DNA of 64,000 nucleotides from Nepenthes gracilis (lineage: Eukaryota; Streptophyta; Magnoliopsida; Caryophyllales; Nepenthaceae). The DNA lies in assembly GCA_033239525.1 (NCBI GenBank), contig BSYO01000004.1:9648037-9712036 (forward strand). Direction: 5' to 3'. How positions within the stretch are numbered: position 1 is the stretch's first letter; each line of letters opens with the position of its first letter. Both the position numbers and the translations under genes were made by a program. Positions 38,301 through 48,767 of this stretch are shown one piece after another. The notes under the pieces were generated by a model. It was not told the DNA's origin. It saw only the letters and a list, made by a program, of their open reading frames with translations, and did no database searches.

Positions 38301-41300
38301 AGCAGGAGATTGAAGATCTGATCCGGCGCGGACACTTGAAGCGGTTCGTGAAGAGTTCGGGTCAGGAACCTGCTCCCTCCGACGGTGAAGCCAGCGAGCC
38401 TCCGAGAGCCCGCATGGCTGCCGGCGTGGTCCACATGATCTCTTCCGCCGACGCCGCGAGCGCCAGGCACAGACAGCCGGAGACGACTTCCAGCAACAAG
38501 CGGGCGAAGATAGGGGCTAGGAATGATGTCATTAGCTTTAGTAGCGGCGATATGGTACATGTAACCTCTCCCCACACTGACCCCCTTGTTGTATCGGCCC
38601 TTGTTTCAGCTGGTGGTGATGACTACCAACTGAAACGGGTCTTCATTGATAATGAAAGTTCGTAAAATTTACTGTATCTCACTGCGTTCATTAAACTTGG
38701 ACTAAAACGGAACCAAATGAAGGCTGCAAACGGACCATTGTACGGCTTGGACAACGAGCCAGTTCCAGTGCAAGGGATAGTGCGACTGGAAGTCACGGTG
38801 GGAACCCACCCGCGCTCCATCACGCGCGAGTTGGCGTTCCTTTTCGTCGACCTTCCATCTGTCTACAATGCCATATTCAGCGGACCCTTCTTGACAGCCT
38901 TCGAGGCCGTAACGTCCATCCCGCACCTAAATGTGAAGTTTCCCACCCCCTGGGGCGTGGGAGAAGTTCTTGGAGACCAAGAAATGGGACGGACCTGCTA
39001 CCTGTCCCAAGTCAACCCAGTGGCACCATGCAGACCAAGCGAAGACCTGGACCTCCGCAACGAGGCGTCACTTCAACAGGCCCAGTCAAGGGAGGAGATG
39101 GAGGCGATCCCGCTCAATCCTTCCGATCCGGAACGGTGCGTTAACGTGGGGAGATCCCTTCAACCTGCAGAGCGCGACAGGCTGATTACCTTCCTTAGGG
39201 CTAACTCCGACGTGTTCGCCTGGGTCCCCGCTGACATGCCCGGGATATCGGCCGAAGTCATAGTCCATAAGCTGGGCCTTGACGTGAGCCGAAAACCTGT
39301 CCGGCAGAAGCGGAGGAACCACTCCGTCGAAAAGTTGGTCGCCATCAGGGAGGAAGTGAAGAGGCTCCTGGACGCCGGATTCATCAGAGAAGTCCAGTAC
39401 CCGGAGTGGCTATCCAACGTCGTGCTGGTGAAAAAGAGCAGCGGCAAGTGGCGGATGTGTGTCGACTTCACGGACGTGAATAAGGCCTGCCCCAAAGATA
39501 GCTTTCCGCTCCGAAGGATCGACCAGCTCGTGGATTCCACATCCGGGCACGAACTGTTGAGCTTCATGGACGCATACTCTGGATACAACCAGATCCGGAT
39601 GGACCCAGAAGACGAGGAGCACACCTCGTTCATGACAGATCAAGGGACATATTGCTACAAAATGATGCCCTTTGGTCTCAAGAATGCAGGCGCCACGTAC
39701 CAGCGCCTTGTCAACAAAATGTTCGAAACTCAAATCGGACGGAACGTGGAGGTGTACGTCGACGACATGCTTGTGAAAAGCAAAGTCGCGAGCCACCACG
39801 TCAATGACCTAGAGGAGACCTTTCAGATCCTCCGACGGCATGGGATGAAGCTCAATCTTGTCAAATGCGCATTCGGGGTGACCTCCGGGAAGTTCTTAGG
39901 CTTCATTGTATCCCAGCGCGAGATAGAAGCCAACCAAGAGAAGATCAAAGCCATACTCGACTTGAACCCTCCGCGAACAATAAAAGAAGTCCAGAAGCTG
40001 ACGGGGCGGATAGCCGCCCTCTCACGGTTCCTAGCCAAGTCAGCCGAGAAGTATTTGCCCTTCTTCAAGGCGCTAAGGGGCACCAAATCACACGGGTTCA
40101 AGTGGAATGAGGAATGTGACGAAGCCTTCAGGGAACTGAAGACTTACCTCTCCAGCGCGCCGCTTTTAAGCTCGCCACGCGAAGGGGAAGACCTCTATCT
40201 CTACCTGGCCACATCGGCGTCAGCCCTCAGCTCCGTACTAGTAGCGGAGCATGAAGGCAAGCAACAGCCGGTGTATTACGTAAGCCGGGTGCTGACGGAC
40301 GTAGAGGCCCGCTATCCGCACGCTGAAAAGATGGTGCTCGCGCTTGTGCATGCGCGCGGAAGCTGCGACCCTACTTCCGGGTCTCAGGATCGTCCGATTT
40401 GACGGACCGGCCAAGACGATTTTGCAGAAACTAGAGACGTCAGGCATGCTGGTTAAGTGGGCCGTCGAGCTGGGAGAATTCGACTTAGAATTCCGGCCCC
40501 GGCCAGCCGTGAAAGGACAGGCTCTGGCGGACTTCATCGTCGAGGCCGCGATGCAGCACAGGACGAAGACAGCAATCCAGGAGATACGGAGCATGACAGT
40601 TCACCTGTGTGGACCCTAAACGTAGACGGATCGTCTACCCAGACAGGCAGCGGAGCTGGTATCGTGTTAAGGATGCCCGAGGGTGTGGAGATCGTATACT
40701 CCGTTACTCTGGCCTTCCCGGCCACGAACAACGTTACGGAGTACGAAGCCCTCCTTGCCGGCCTACGACTGGCGAGGGAGTGTTCCGCGTGGTCGTTGGT
40801 CGTGCGTAGTGACTCTGAACTTGTGGTCAATCAGGTGAAGGGAAACTTCGAAGCCTCGAACCCACAACTTGTGAGGTACCTGGCGAAAGTAAGGGCCCTG
40901 ATCTCTCAGTTCGGTCGACTTGAGATCGAACATATCGCGAGATCGGATAACGAACACGCTGACCGACTGGCCCGGGACGCGGCCGCCAGAACTGTAGAGC
41001 AATACGCAAGAGAGCCCAGGGAAGTCCAGGACGTGCCCAGCGTCAACGCCGAAGACAAAGAAGTCCTTCATGTCAACACGAGGGACAACTGGATGACGCC
41101 CTACGTAAGGTTCTTGACTGAAGAAACCCTACCAGAAGACACCAACGAAGCCAAGCGAATCAAGAAGACAGCGTGATGGTTCACGATCCTAAATGGGAGA
41201 TTATACAGGCGAGGATACTCCATCCCTCTCCTGAAGTGCCTTACCCCGGAGGAAGCCGACTACGCGTTGGCAGAAGTACACTTGGGGCTGTGCGGATCAC

Positions 41301-42324
41301 ACATTGGCGGGAAGAACCTAGTGTTCAACGTCATGCGGTAAGGGTTCTACTGGCCCACCATGAAAAGAGACGCTATGGAGTTCGTCCGCAAGTGTGAAAG
41401 TTGCCAGGTCCATGGCAACATGACGCACCAGCCGCACACGGAGCTGCACTATCTCCAATCCCCATGGCCGTTCGCACAATGGGGGCTCGACATACTCGGA
41501 CCCCTACCAATGGCAGCCGGACAAAGGAAGTTCTTAATCGTTGGCATCGACTACTTTACAAAATGGGTGGAAGCCGTCCCACTCGCAAAGATTACAGAAC
41601 AAAATACGACGGAGTTCCTCCGTCAGGGCATTGTTTGCCGCTTTGGGATTCCTGAAGTCGTAGTGACCGATAACGGAACCCAATTCACCGGCAAACGCTT
41701 CACGAAGTACTACCGCGACCTCCGCATTAAACTGGTGTACACGTCCGTGGCGCACCCTCAAGCAAACGGACAGGTCGAAGTCACCAACCGCACACTGCTG
41801 TACGGGTTAAAACCAGGTTGGAAGACGCAGGGGGCTCCTGGACTGAGGAGCTACCGTCAGTGCTATGGTCGTACCGAACGACTGCGAGAGAACCAACAAG
41901 GGAGACGCCCTTCAACCTTTGCTTTGGGGCTGAGGCTGTGGTACCCGTGGAAATGGGAATGCCAAGCCTACGGATCGAATGCTTCGACCCAGCCACCAAT
42001 GAACGAAGGCTACGAGAAAGTCTGGACTTGCTCTCGGAAGTTCGAGACGCTGCACGACTCAGAACCGCGGCCTACCAACAGCGAGTCACGCGGTACTACA
42101 ACAAGCGAGTGAAGGCACGCCCACTGGAAGTTGGAGATCTGGTCCTCCGGAGCGTAGAGGCGGCGGGAAAGATCGCAAATAGGAACAAACTCTCCCCCGG
42201 GTGGGAGGGGCCATTCCTCGTCTCCGCAATCCTCCGGAGCGGAGCGTACAAGCTACGCGCCCAGAACGGCAAATTGGTCTTGCGGACCTGGAACGCCGCC
42301 AACTTAAGAAAATACTATCAGTGA
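38301..42324 (+). pseudogene. pol polyprotein of the Tat element (protease, RT, RNase H, aRNase H, integrase)
   Basis: Domains in order. Protease, about 38590-38960: the catalytic D-T/S-G is changed to D-N-E in VFIDNESS and is followed by a stop at 38663-38665. Reverse transcriptase, about 39270-39800: catalytic Asp in FMDAYSGYNQ (39569) and YVDD at 39755-39766. First RNase H, about 40180-40360: it reads LYLATSASALSSVL, with no Asp at the first catalytic position, and then shifts frame near 40355 and back before 40606. Archaeal-type RNase H, 40606-41010: D, E, D, D in NVDGSS, EYEALLAG, VRSDSELV and NEHADRLA. Integrase: H-H-C-C finger at 41265-41405 with stops at 41174 and 41339, then DD35E with Asp 41489, Asp 41669, Glu 41777. 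A shift near 41812 precedes the C-terminal part, which ends at 42324. Key residues of RT, aRNase H and integrase survive, while protease is dead. Confidence 0.93.
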
Positions 42325-43327
42325 TGCAACTCCGACTCAGGTAGGTCGCACACGCATGGATCATAATGAGTGCTTGAACATTAGTTTTATCTTGGATTAT
42401 CATAATTGCTCTATCACGCTGCATATTCATTTGTGTGAGTTAGTGACATGCATTGCATTCCTAAATCAAACGACCTAGACTGCCCCTAAGTCGGGAGGAC
42501 AAGCGCCCGTCCATAAAACCAGTCCTTGGCTCAGTGCCAGGCAGTCCAAAGCAGACCATCTCAGGACTCCGTCCTCACGCCAGATGGCCTGGGGACGGCT
42601 CTACTCACCATGGCTCCGCGCCAAAAGGCCCTAGCGGCCACTCAGAAACTAAGCCCCGTGCTAGGCAGCCCGGAGGCGTCCCGCCGTAGGCTGGGACAAA
42701 GGATCCAGGCGATCCCTTCCAAAGGCTTCACGCCAATGACCCGTGCGGTCAAAATATTAGGCCTGGGGGCTCCCCGAGTCCCCACTCTATGGCCAACAAA
42801 ACCTTAGGGGGCAAAGAATCGCAGGCGTGCGGCGACCTTCTCCAACAGAAGAGAGCACCATCAGTCTACAATGGTCGTGGGCTAGGACCTCAACTTGGTG
42901 ATCATAACGCTTTGTGGAGCGACGCACCTCCCGCAATAAACGCGACCGAGTCCTAGACCCAGGAGTCCGGTTCACGCGGCGGCCGATCAGCTGGCGACCC
43001 TCGTTGAGGCTCCAGGGGCTTGGCGACGACGTCCGCTCCACCGGATCGAGCCCCCCAAACGTGTGAGCTGTGATGACATCCTCTTACGAAGGACGAGCAC
43101 CACGCAAGAAGGCGCCTGGATAGGGCCTTAACAACAACGGCTCCAAAGCGCCCAATGCTCAAACACGAAGCATGATCCAACGAACGGAAACAAAAGCGAA
43201 GAGCAAGCAACACTCTACGAAAAGAAAAAGCATGGACACGAAGTGTAAAAAGACGCTTCTCATTCATGCAAAAAACAGATGTGGTACAAATACATAAGCC
43301 AATCTCAAAACTCAACAGCAGCAAAGG
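42325..43327 (+). other. Non-coding spacer after pol in the Tat element
   Basis: About 1 kb follows the pol stop. It has no domain and no long frame with family character. It contains GC-rich stretches with CCGTC/GGGAC words and separates pol from the antisense ORFs. Confidence 0.6.
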
Positions 43328-45419
43328 CTAATCAGGAAGACTCGATGGGCCTGCTTCCTCAGGGAAAGTCTTCAGGCGCGACGCCTCTCCTACCCCGGCG
43401 TTCCCTGGATGGAGGACGCCGGCTGGGACGTGAGGAGCCGCCAGGGAGACGATCCTACGACACAAGCGGCTGCCGTCCCAATAGCGAGTATCCATCGCCA
43501 GCTGCCACTCTGATGGAGAATGCCGACCAACCACATCTCCGACTAACCTGGCGATTCTTTCCTCCGCAGCAGAAAGAAGGCCCTCCAACTGCTCAACTCT
43601 CCGCCGCAGCTGCCCGATCTCTCTTGTAAGAGATGCGATCTGGGCCAGGCCGCCGTGGATGAGTTGATGCCCGCTGATGATGGCCCGCTCCAGGTCCCCG
43701 CGAAAAGAGTCGGCTTGCACCTCGAAGGGGACCGCATCACCAAGAACCTGCATGGAAGGAAAGATCAGAAACATTACCCAAATAAACAACAAAGGAAGAA
43801 GTCCAGAAGGAAGCAACCGTACCGGAAGAGGGGCGACGCGCGGGAAGGGTGCGAAATTGCCCGGAAGAGCCTCTCCCTGGGGCTCAGCTTCCTCGACTGC
43901 TTGGGGAGGGCTGGCTGGAAGGCTGGATGCCGTAGGAGCGCTCGGGGGCTCTTGCCGCGAGGACGTCCCGGCTGCCCCTTCGCCAGCCTGTACCGCATCA
44001 GCAGCAGGAGCGGTGCCAACCTCTGAACATGTGGCCCGCGCGAGTTCATCCGAAAGAACCTCTCCCTGGGGCTCAGCTTCCTCGACTGCTTGAGGAGGGC
44101 TGATTGGAAGGCTGGCTGCCGTAGGAAAGCTCGGGGGCTCTTGCCACGAGGACGTCCTGGCTTCCCCTTCATCAGCCTGAGCCGGATCAGCAGCTGGAGC
44201 GGTCCCAACCTCCGAAAGTGCAGCCAGGTCTTTGGGAGGCCTGCACACAGAAATGGGCTCCACAAGAATCGCCGGCGACCCCACAGATCCCCGGGCCTCC
44301 GGCGCTGACTCAGACGCAGCAGGAAATGGCCCCTCTGGGCTCTCCAATATGACGACGTCGTCTGTCGCCTCAGCAGCGCCGCCAGTGGATAGATCCCCAG
44401 CAGGTAGAGACTCGACCTCGCACACTTCGCGAGCGGCTAGCTCCGCAGTCAAAGTCGACGAGGGTGCGGCAGTTTCCCTCTGGCGACCCGCGCTGGCGGG
44501 TCTCTCTTGAGCCGGACTTCCCGCAACGGAAGGACCGGCAACTCGTCTCCGGGACCTCCTCAAAGGGGTACCTTCGGCTTCCCTTAGCCGTTTAAGGGCA
44601 GCCGCGTCCTCATCGTCGCTCGACGACACCAGCAACGAGCCGCTTCCCTCCTCGTTCCCCCCGGGCGCAAGGGAGGTGGCTGTCTCTCCAGGAAGATCCT
44701 TGCCGGGACCGGCTATCGCCCAACCAGCAGGAGGTCCCCATCTGCCGATCTCAAACGTGATAGATGTAAGGAAATAACCCTGGATCGAGAACCTTTTCTC
44801 CTCCGACTTAATGGTGGATAGCAGCTTCGAGGATTCTGCAAGGTCCCCGTCGGTGGGCTTGTCCCGGAAGTACTTCGAAATCGGGCCCCACGCCCTCGGA
44901 AGCTCACAGTCAGAGGGCTCCTGCAGGAAGAAGAAGCGCTCCTTCCAGCCTTTCACGGAGTCAGGGTTGGTGCCACGAAGGTTGTACCCCGGCTTGGGGG
45001 AAAGCGATATACAGTCCTCCGACTCCGTGGCCCGAAAAATTATCCTTGCCGCCTTCGCATCGAAGGCGCACTGGCGCATAAGGGCGAAGACGCACAGAGA
45101 TACCAGATAGCGCAAGGCATTAGGATGAAGCCTTGCCAATGGGACTCCCAACGCTTTGACCACTGCGTGCAACGAGCAGTTCAACGAAAAACGAAGCCCC
45201 CCCTCAGATGATGTTCGTACACCGTAATAAAGCCCTCTGGGGGGGCGTGGGCTTTGTCCTGTGCGCCGGGAACACGGGAACTCAGGTCGTCGGGAATCGC
45301 ATAGTCTACCCTAAGAGAGGCTATGTACCCTCAGTCAAAAACCGACTGGTGTTGCAGACACCATGGCGCACAGTTCTGGAAACGTGAGAAGAGGAAGAGC
45401 TCTCTACTTTCGCAGCCAT
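43328..45419 (-). pseudogene. Antisense ORF 1 of the Tat element (plant gypsy-type extra protein)
   Basis: A frame open for about 620 codons runs on the minus strand from about 45200 to TAG at 43328. Its first part has LHPNALRYLVSLCVFA and GYNLRGTNPDSVKGWKERFF, which resemble the plant 'putative gypsy type transposon' domain (I recall it as PF04195). Then come acidic low-complexity segments (SSSDDEDAAALKRLREAEG) next to basic RRSRRR, a tandem 63-residue repeat, and a predicted coiled coil (GQLRRRVEQLEGLLSAAEER). The nearest ATG in the open frame is not at its 5' end. The domain seems to continue upstream in another frame (IPDDLSSRVPGAQDKAHAPP, FITVYEHHL) across a run of seven C at 45197-45203 and another shift near 45310, to an ATG at 45419-45417. 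Intact it would be near 690 residues. Antisense extra ORFs are known in Tat elements; their function is unknown. Confidence 0.75.
43859..44236 (-). repeat. 189-bp tandem duplication in antisense ORF 1
   Basis: Two adjacent copies with a period of 189 bp (63 codons) are anchored by CCTCTCCCTGGGGCTCAGCT at 43870 and 44059. Both keep the reading frame and encode SEVGTAPAAD...EPPS...SPPQAVEEAEPQGE. They differ by scattered substitutions. Confidence 0.85.
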
Positions 45420-45838
45420 TTGTCTCTCGAAAACCACAGGAATAAAGGGAGAAGAAATCAGCGGAAGGAAGGAAGCGATCGTCGTTTGGTTTAAATAGAC
45501 GACGCCAAGCCGAGAGGCGGGAAATCGAAACGCCACCGCCTCCGGAGATTGAGACACGTGGTGGCATCAAGACGCACCGCAGAATCTCAATCGATTGCAA
45601 TGATGGCTAGGCGCCAGGCTAACGGGCGCGACCCTTCAGCAGCCTGGCTAGGGTCCACGCTGGCGCCGCCGCATTAAATGAGGGCTCACGATAGCAGAAC
45701 CCCTGACGACGCGCACGATAAGCGCACATTACAGATTCGGCGGACAAGACGATGCGAAAAACAGATTCTCATTACAGCAAGCAGTTCTGTTACAACGTTA
45801 GCAAAGAAAAGAAGAAAGCGCAACAACGACGAAATCAG

Positions 45839-46423
45839 CTAACGGTCCCAGTGGCCGGTGGAGGAACTTTGAACGTGATAATCCACCAACTGATCACGAG
45901 TCTTGGCAGACCAGTTACGAGAATCTAGGACCCCCACGCGGAAGCCTGGATCCTCCAGTGAAGCTAGCCTTCGGCAAAGCCTAATGGCGTCAGAATAACT
46001 CCGCTCCAAGGCCGGGTTCACTCCTTCCGGCCGAAGCCTCGACCTCGCCTCCGTCGCAGCCAAGAAGAAACTCAGCCTTGTGTCGCCGCCAAGTTGCTCC
46101 ATTTCTTCTTCAAGTGCCAATATGCGGCCCTGCGCCCCCACGTTGGCACCCACCAGCCGTATGGCCCTGTCCTCTGACTTGGCCAGAGCGCCCTCTAAAT
46201 GTGCGACGCGGGTTCTCAGCCACTCCATTTCGATCGCTGCAGCCCCCCGACGCGGTGGGACCCCCTCGAAACCCGGAGGAACTCCCCGACTCCGAGAAGG
46301 GCCAGCGACCGTGGCTTCAGAGCGAGCCCCTCCTGAGGTGTGGGCTCCAGAAGACACGGGGGCGTTAGAGCCGAACTCGGACTCGTAAGAGGTGTGCTCC
46401 GTGTCACTAGAGGAGTCTCCCAT
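45839..46423 (-). CDS. Antisense ORF 2 of the Tat element, coiled-coil protein
   Basis: An uninterrupted frame of 194 codons runs from ATG (46423-46421) to TAG at 45839. It has a Ser/Gly/Thr-rich acidic N-terminus (GDSSSDTEHTSYESEFG), then a heptad-like region with Leu/Ala at a/d positions (MEWLRTRVAHLEGALAKSED, then ILALEEEMEQLGG). Its last part, SDAIRLCRRLASLEDPGFRV, resembles the end of antisense ORF 1 (GSRLCRRIVSLAAP followed by VGVLHPGN), so the two may be related by duplication. No enzymatic motif is seen. It lies on the strand opposite to gag-pol and would need its own promoter or read-through from the 3' LTR side. It could be a real element-encoded protein or a remnant that stayed open by chance. 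Confidence 0.5.
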   Translation of the reverse strand: MGDSSSDTEHTSYESEFGSNAPVSSGAHTSGGARSEATVAGPSRSRGVPPGFEGVPPRRGAAAIEMEWLRTRVAHLEGALAKSEDRAIRLVGANVGAQGRILALEEEMEQLGGDTRLSFFLAATEARSRLRPEGVNPALERSYSDAIRLCRRLASLEDPGFRVGVLDSRNWSAKTRDQLVDYHVQSSSTGHWDR

Positions 46424-47755
46424 CAATTCTGCAACTAGAAAACATGCAGAGGAAGATCGAACCGCCAGCGGATACGCAAGTACAGAGATGTGCCAGATTT
46501 TGGGAGAAAGTTGCGCATTTAAATAGGCAAATCATCTCCCGGAAAGGCAGCAACTCCAAAGGGCGGAAAGCATTTAAGGAAGGGCCAATGAAAGTTCTCC
46601 ACGTGGGAGGCCCTCGGAAACTCGCGCGTTTCCAAGACGGAACGACGCCTCCTGGCCGCGCAGAAATTAAATGCGCTGGCTGTCCCAGGAGACGTGACGG
46701 TTGGCAGGGACCCCATAGGCTCCCAAAGGATGACGCGTGGATCCTCAGGGCAAAACGCCCGGCAACAGAAAAAGCATTTACGAAGACGAGACAAAAATTG
46801 AAGACAAAAGAGGCTACTTCTTTTATTAATCAATGCTTTCTTACAAAGTACAAGATCTACAACCATAAAGCTGCGAGAAAGACGAAAGAAGACTGCAGTG
46901 CGAAACCCGGTATGCTCCTATACCTTGTCCCAGGAGAGCCCAGCGAACGACGGCAGAAGCAGTCGGAATTTCACAGGGCGAACTGGACGGGAAGCAAGGA
47001 GCATCCCCCGGTGGGCGTCTCAAGCATTCAATCCACCGGGGTTCAGGAAGCACTGAAAGTCAGGCACTCCGCGACAGACGGGCAATTAGCTCAGCCTCCG
47101 CGGAGGGCTACTGACCTCGCACTCCTTCCGCGGTTAGTGCCCTGGCATGGCTCGCGGAGTGGACACCTGCGAAAACCGTCGCCTAACAGGCGAAGGCAGT
47201 CGCGGGGGTAGTCAAAGAATCCGCTCAACCTAGCCATGGCCACAATCCGGAAGGAAGCACGCGACGACGGCGGAATGGCCAAGCCACTCTCGTTAGCAAA
47301 GAAAGCAGGCCACAAGGCCCGGGCTACAACGGTCTCCACCAAGGATCTCAGGCATGCAAGTGGTCCAACCAACTCCTTCTCGAGTGCCCACCAAAGGCGG
47401 GAAAAGCCAGAATCTTCTCATTGCCTTTTCGATTTGCTGGTAAGGGATGGACTCAACTCGCTCAAGTGCCCTCCTATTTATGGGCAAGACGCAGGCCATC
47501 CCTCACCCGGCCGCAACACGGCATCCAGCAAACGTCTTTCGGCAGCAGCAAGAAATACCACCGGGTCGACGCAACCCAAGGCGCGCGAATCTCGCCTGGT
47601 GAAGTGACGGGACACGGTAGCGCCTGAAAAGCCTACCCCGGCTCCTGGGAAAGGCGCGAACTTGGAAGACGGCAAAAATGGCGCGGCACGAGGAAGGGTA
47701 TGAGGCTGCGGAAATGGGCCCAGAGGACATGCCAGGCCCGACCACTGGCCGGCCC
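46424..47755 (+). other. 3' non-coding tail of the Tat element
   Basis: About 1.3 kb lies between antisense ORF 2 and the polypurine tract. It is GC-rich, no frame shows a domain, and the overlapping open frames on both strands contradict each other. If the antisense ORFs are transcribed, their promoter should lie here or in the 3' LTR. Confidence 0.55.
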
Positions 47756-47771
47756 AGGCATGGGGGGCTAG
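47756..47771 (+). other. Polypurine tract
   Basis: The purine-rich GGCATGGGGGGCTAG directly precedes the TG of the 3' LTR, the position where plus-strand DNA synthesis is primed. Confidence 0.6.
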
Positions 47772-48762
47772 TGTTGGGTCCCATGTCCTGGACCATGAGA
47801 CGGGCCCAGGCCCACGAAGCAGGTCGCGGCCCATGAGGAGATCAGAAGCCCACGTGAGGCAGTTAGCCCAGCCCAAGGGCGGAGAGGCGAGAGTCCACGA
47901 TGGAAGAAGCCAACGGAAACCTGCAGCGCAATAAATGCGTCGCCGGGAACAGGCGGAAAAGGCGGAAAGGCTAGCCAATAGAGGCGTGGCTGACACAGCG
48001 CCAACGCCACCCGCTGCCGTCTGCAGGTGGCCAACCAATCCACGCTCAGGAAAAATCGGGCGTGGTCAACAACGCTCAGCAGCGTGCCCAGCACGGCAAC
48101 GGACAGCCGGCGTGACCGGCAGTCCATGACAGCGACCAGCGGCGCGATGGCCCAAGCAACGGGCGTTTTGGCGCCCAAGAGTCCAATGGGGTGAGGCGTA
48201 TAAGAACCCTCACACCCCACAGAGGAGGGGACTTTTGGAACTTCTTTCGACACTCACTTTTCGATCAACCTTGGATCTTTTCTGAACTCTGCTTCAAGCA
48301 TCCTTGATCATCTACTTCCCTCTTCTCTAAAAACACAAGAGTGACGAGTCAAAGCAGAGCATTGACTCATCTAGCTAACTCGCTCACCATCCCAGCATCC
48401 TCTGAGATCACGGGAAAGTTAGCCGCCCATTGCGGTGCACTGCGGAAGCCAGGCCTTTCATCACCTGCTCATTGCATTTCTCCACATCACCGCACAAGCA
48501 TCTCTTTCGCTTCACAGCATTTCTCCGCACACCGCCTTAGCGTGCGCCATTTCCGTTTATTGCGGGAATTTGCTGACTTGAGCGTCGGAGCGGTCTCGGT
48601 GGGAGAAATCCTGCCAGACCCTTCACCTCTTGTTTGTTGTTTGTGTTATGCAGGTCCAGGTTCACAGGGACGGAGACCGGACCCTTCTTCCGGAGCGACC
48701 GCACGTTTAGGAATCCGAAGACTCCCTAATCCGTACGACAACCTTGGGCCCGGGACGCAACA
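47772..48762 (+). repeat. 3' LTR of the Tat element
   Basis: The 991 bp, TGTTGGGTCCCATG to GGGACGCAACA, are paired with 35781-36773. The TATA box is at 48198-48205. CATAT (48763-48767) follows. Confidence 0.96.
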
Positions 48763-48767
48763 CATAT

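Larger units (their letters stand above)
35781..48762 (+). mobile_element. Complete but inactivated Ty3/gypsy element, Tat lineage
   Basis: A 12,982-bp element has two LTRs of 993 and 991 bp, TG...CA ends, a perfect CATAT target duplication, a primer-binding site, gag, pol in the order protease, reverse transcriptase, RNase H, archaeal-type RNase H, integrase, and a polypurine tract. The second RNase H before integrase and the long 3' tail with antisense reading frames are hallmarks of the plant Tat lineage (the group that includes Grande, Retand and Ogre). Its GC content is far above that of the flanks. Coding capacity is broken by frameshifts in gag and integrase, a paired shift around the first RNase H, and stops in protease and before integrase, so it cannot move on its own. 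Confidence 0.96.

Noticed and set aside
46444..47627. Frames of 90-255 codons on both strands in the Tat tail
   Set aside because: No domain, strongly basic or mixed composition, and overlapping equal-length frames on both strands, unlike the two antisense ORFs.
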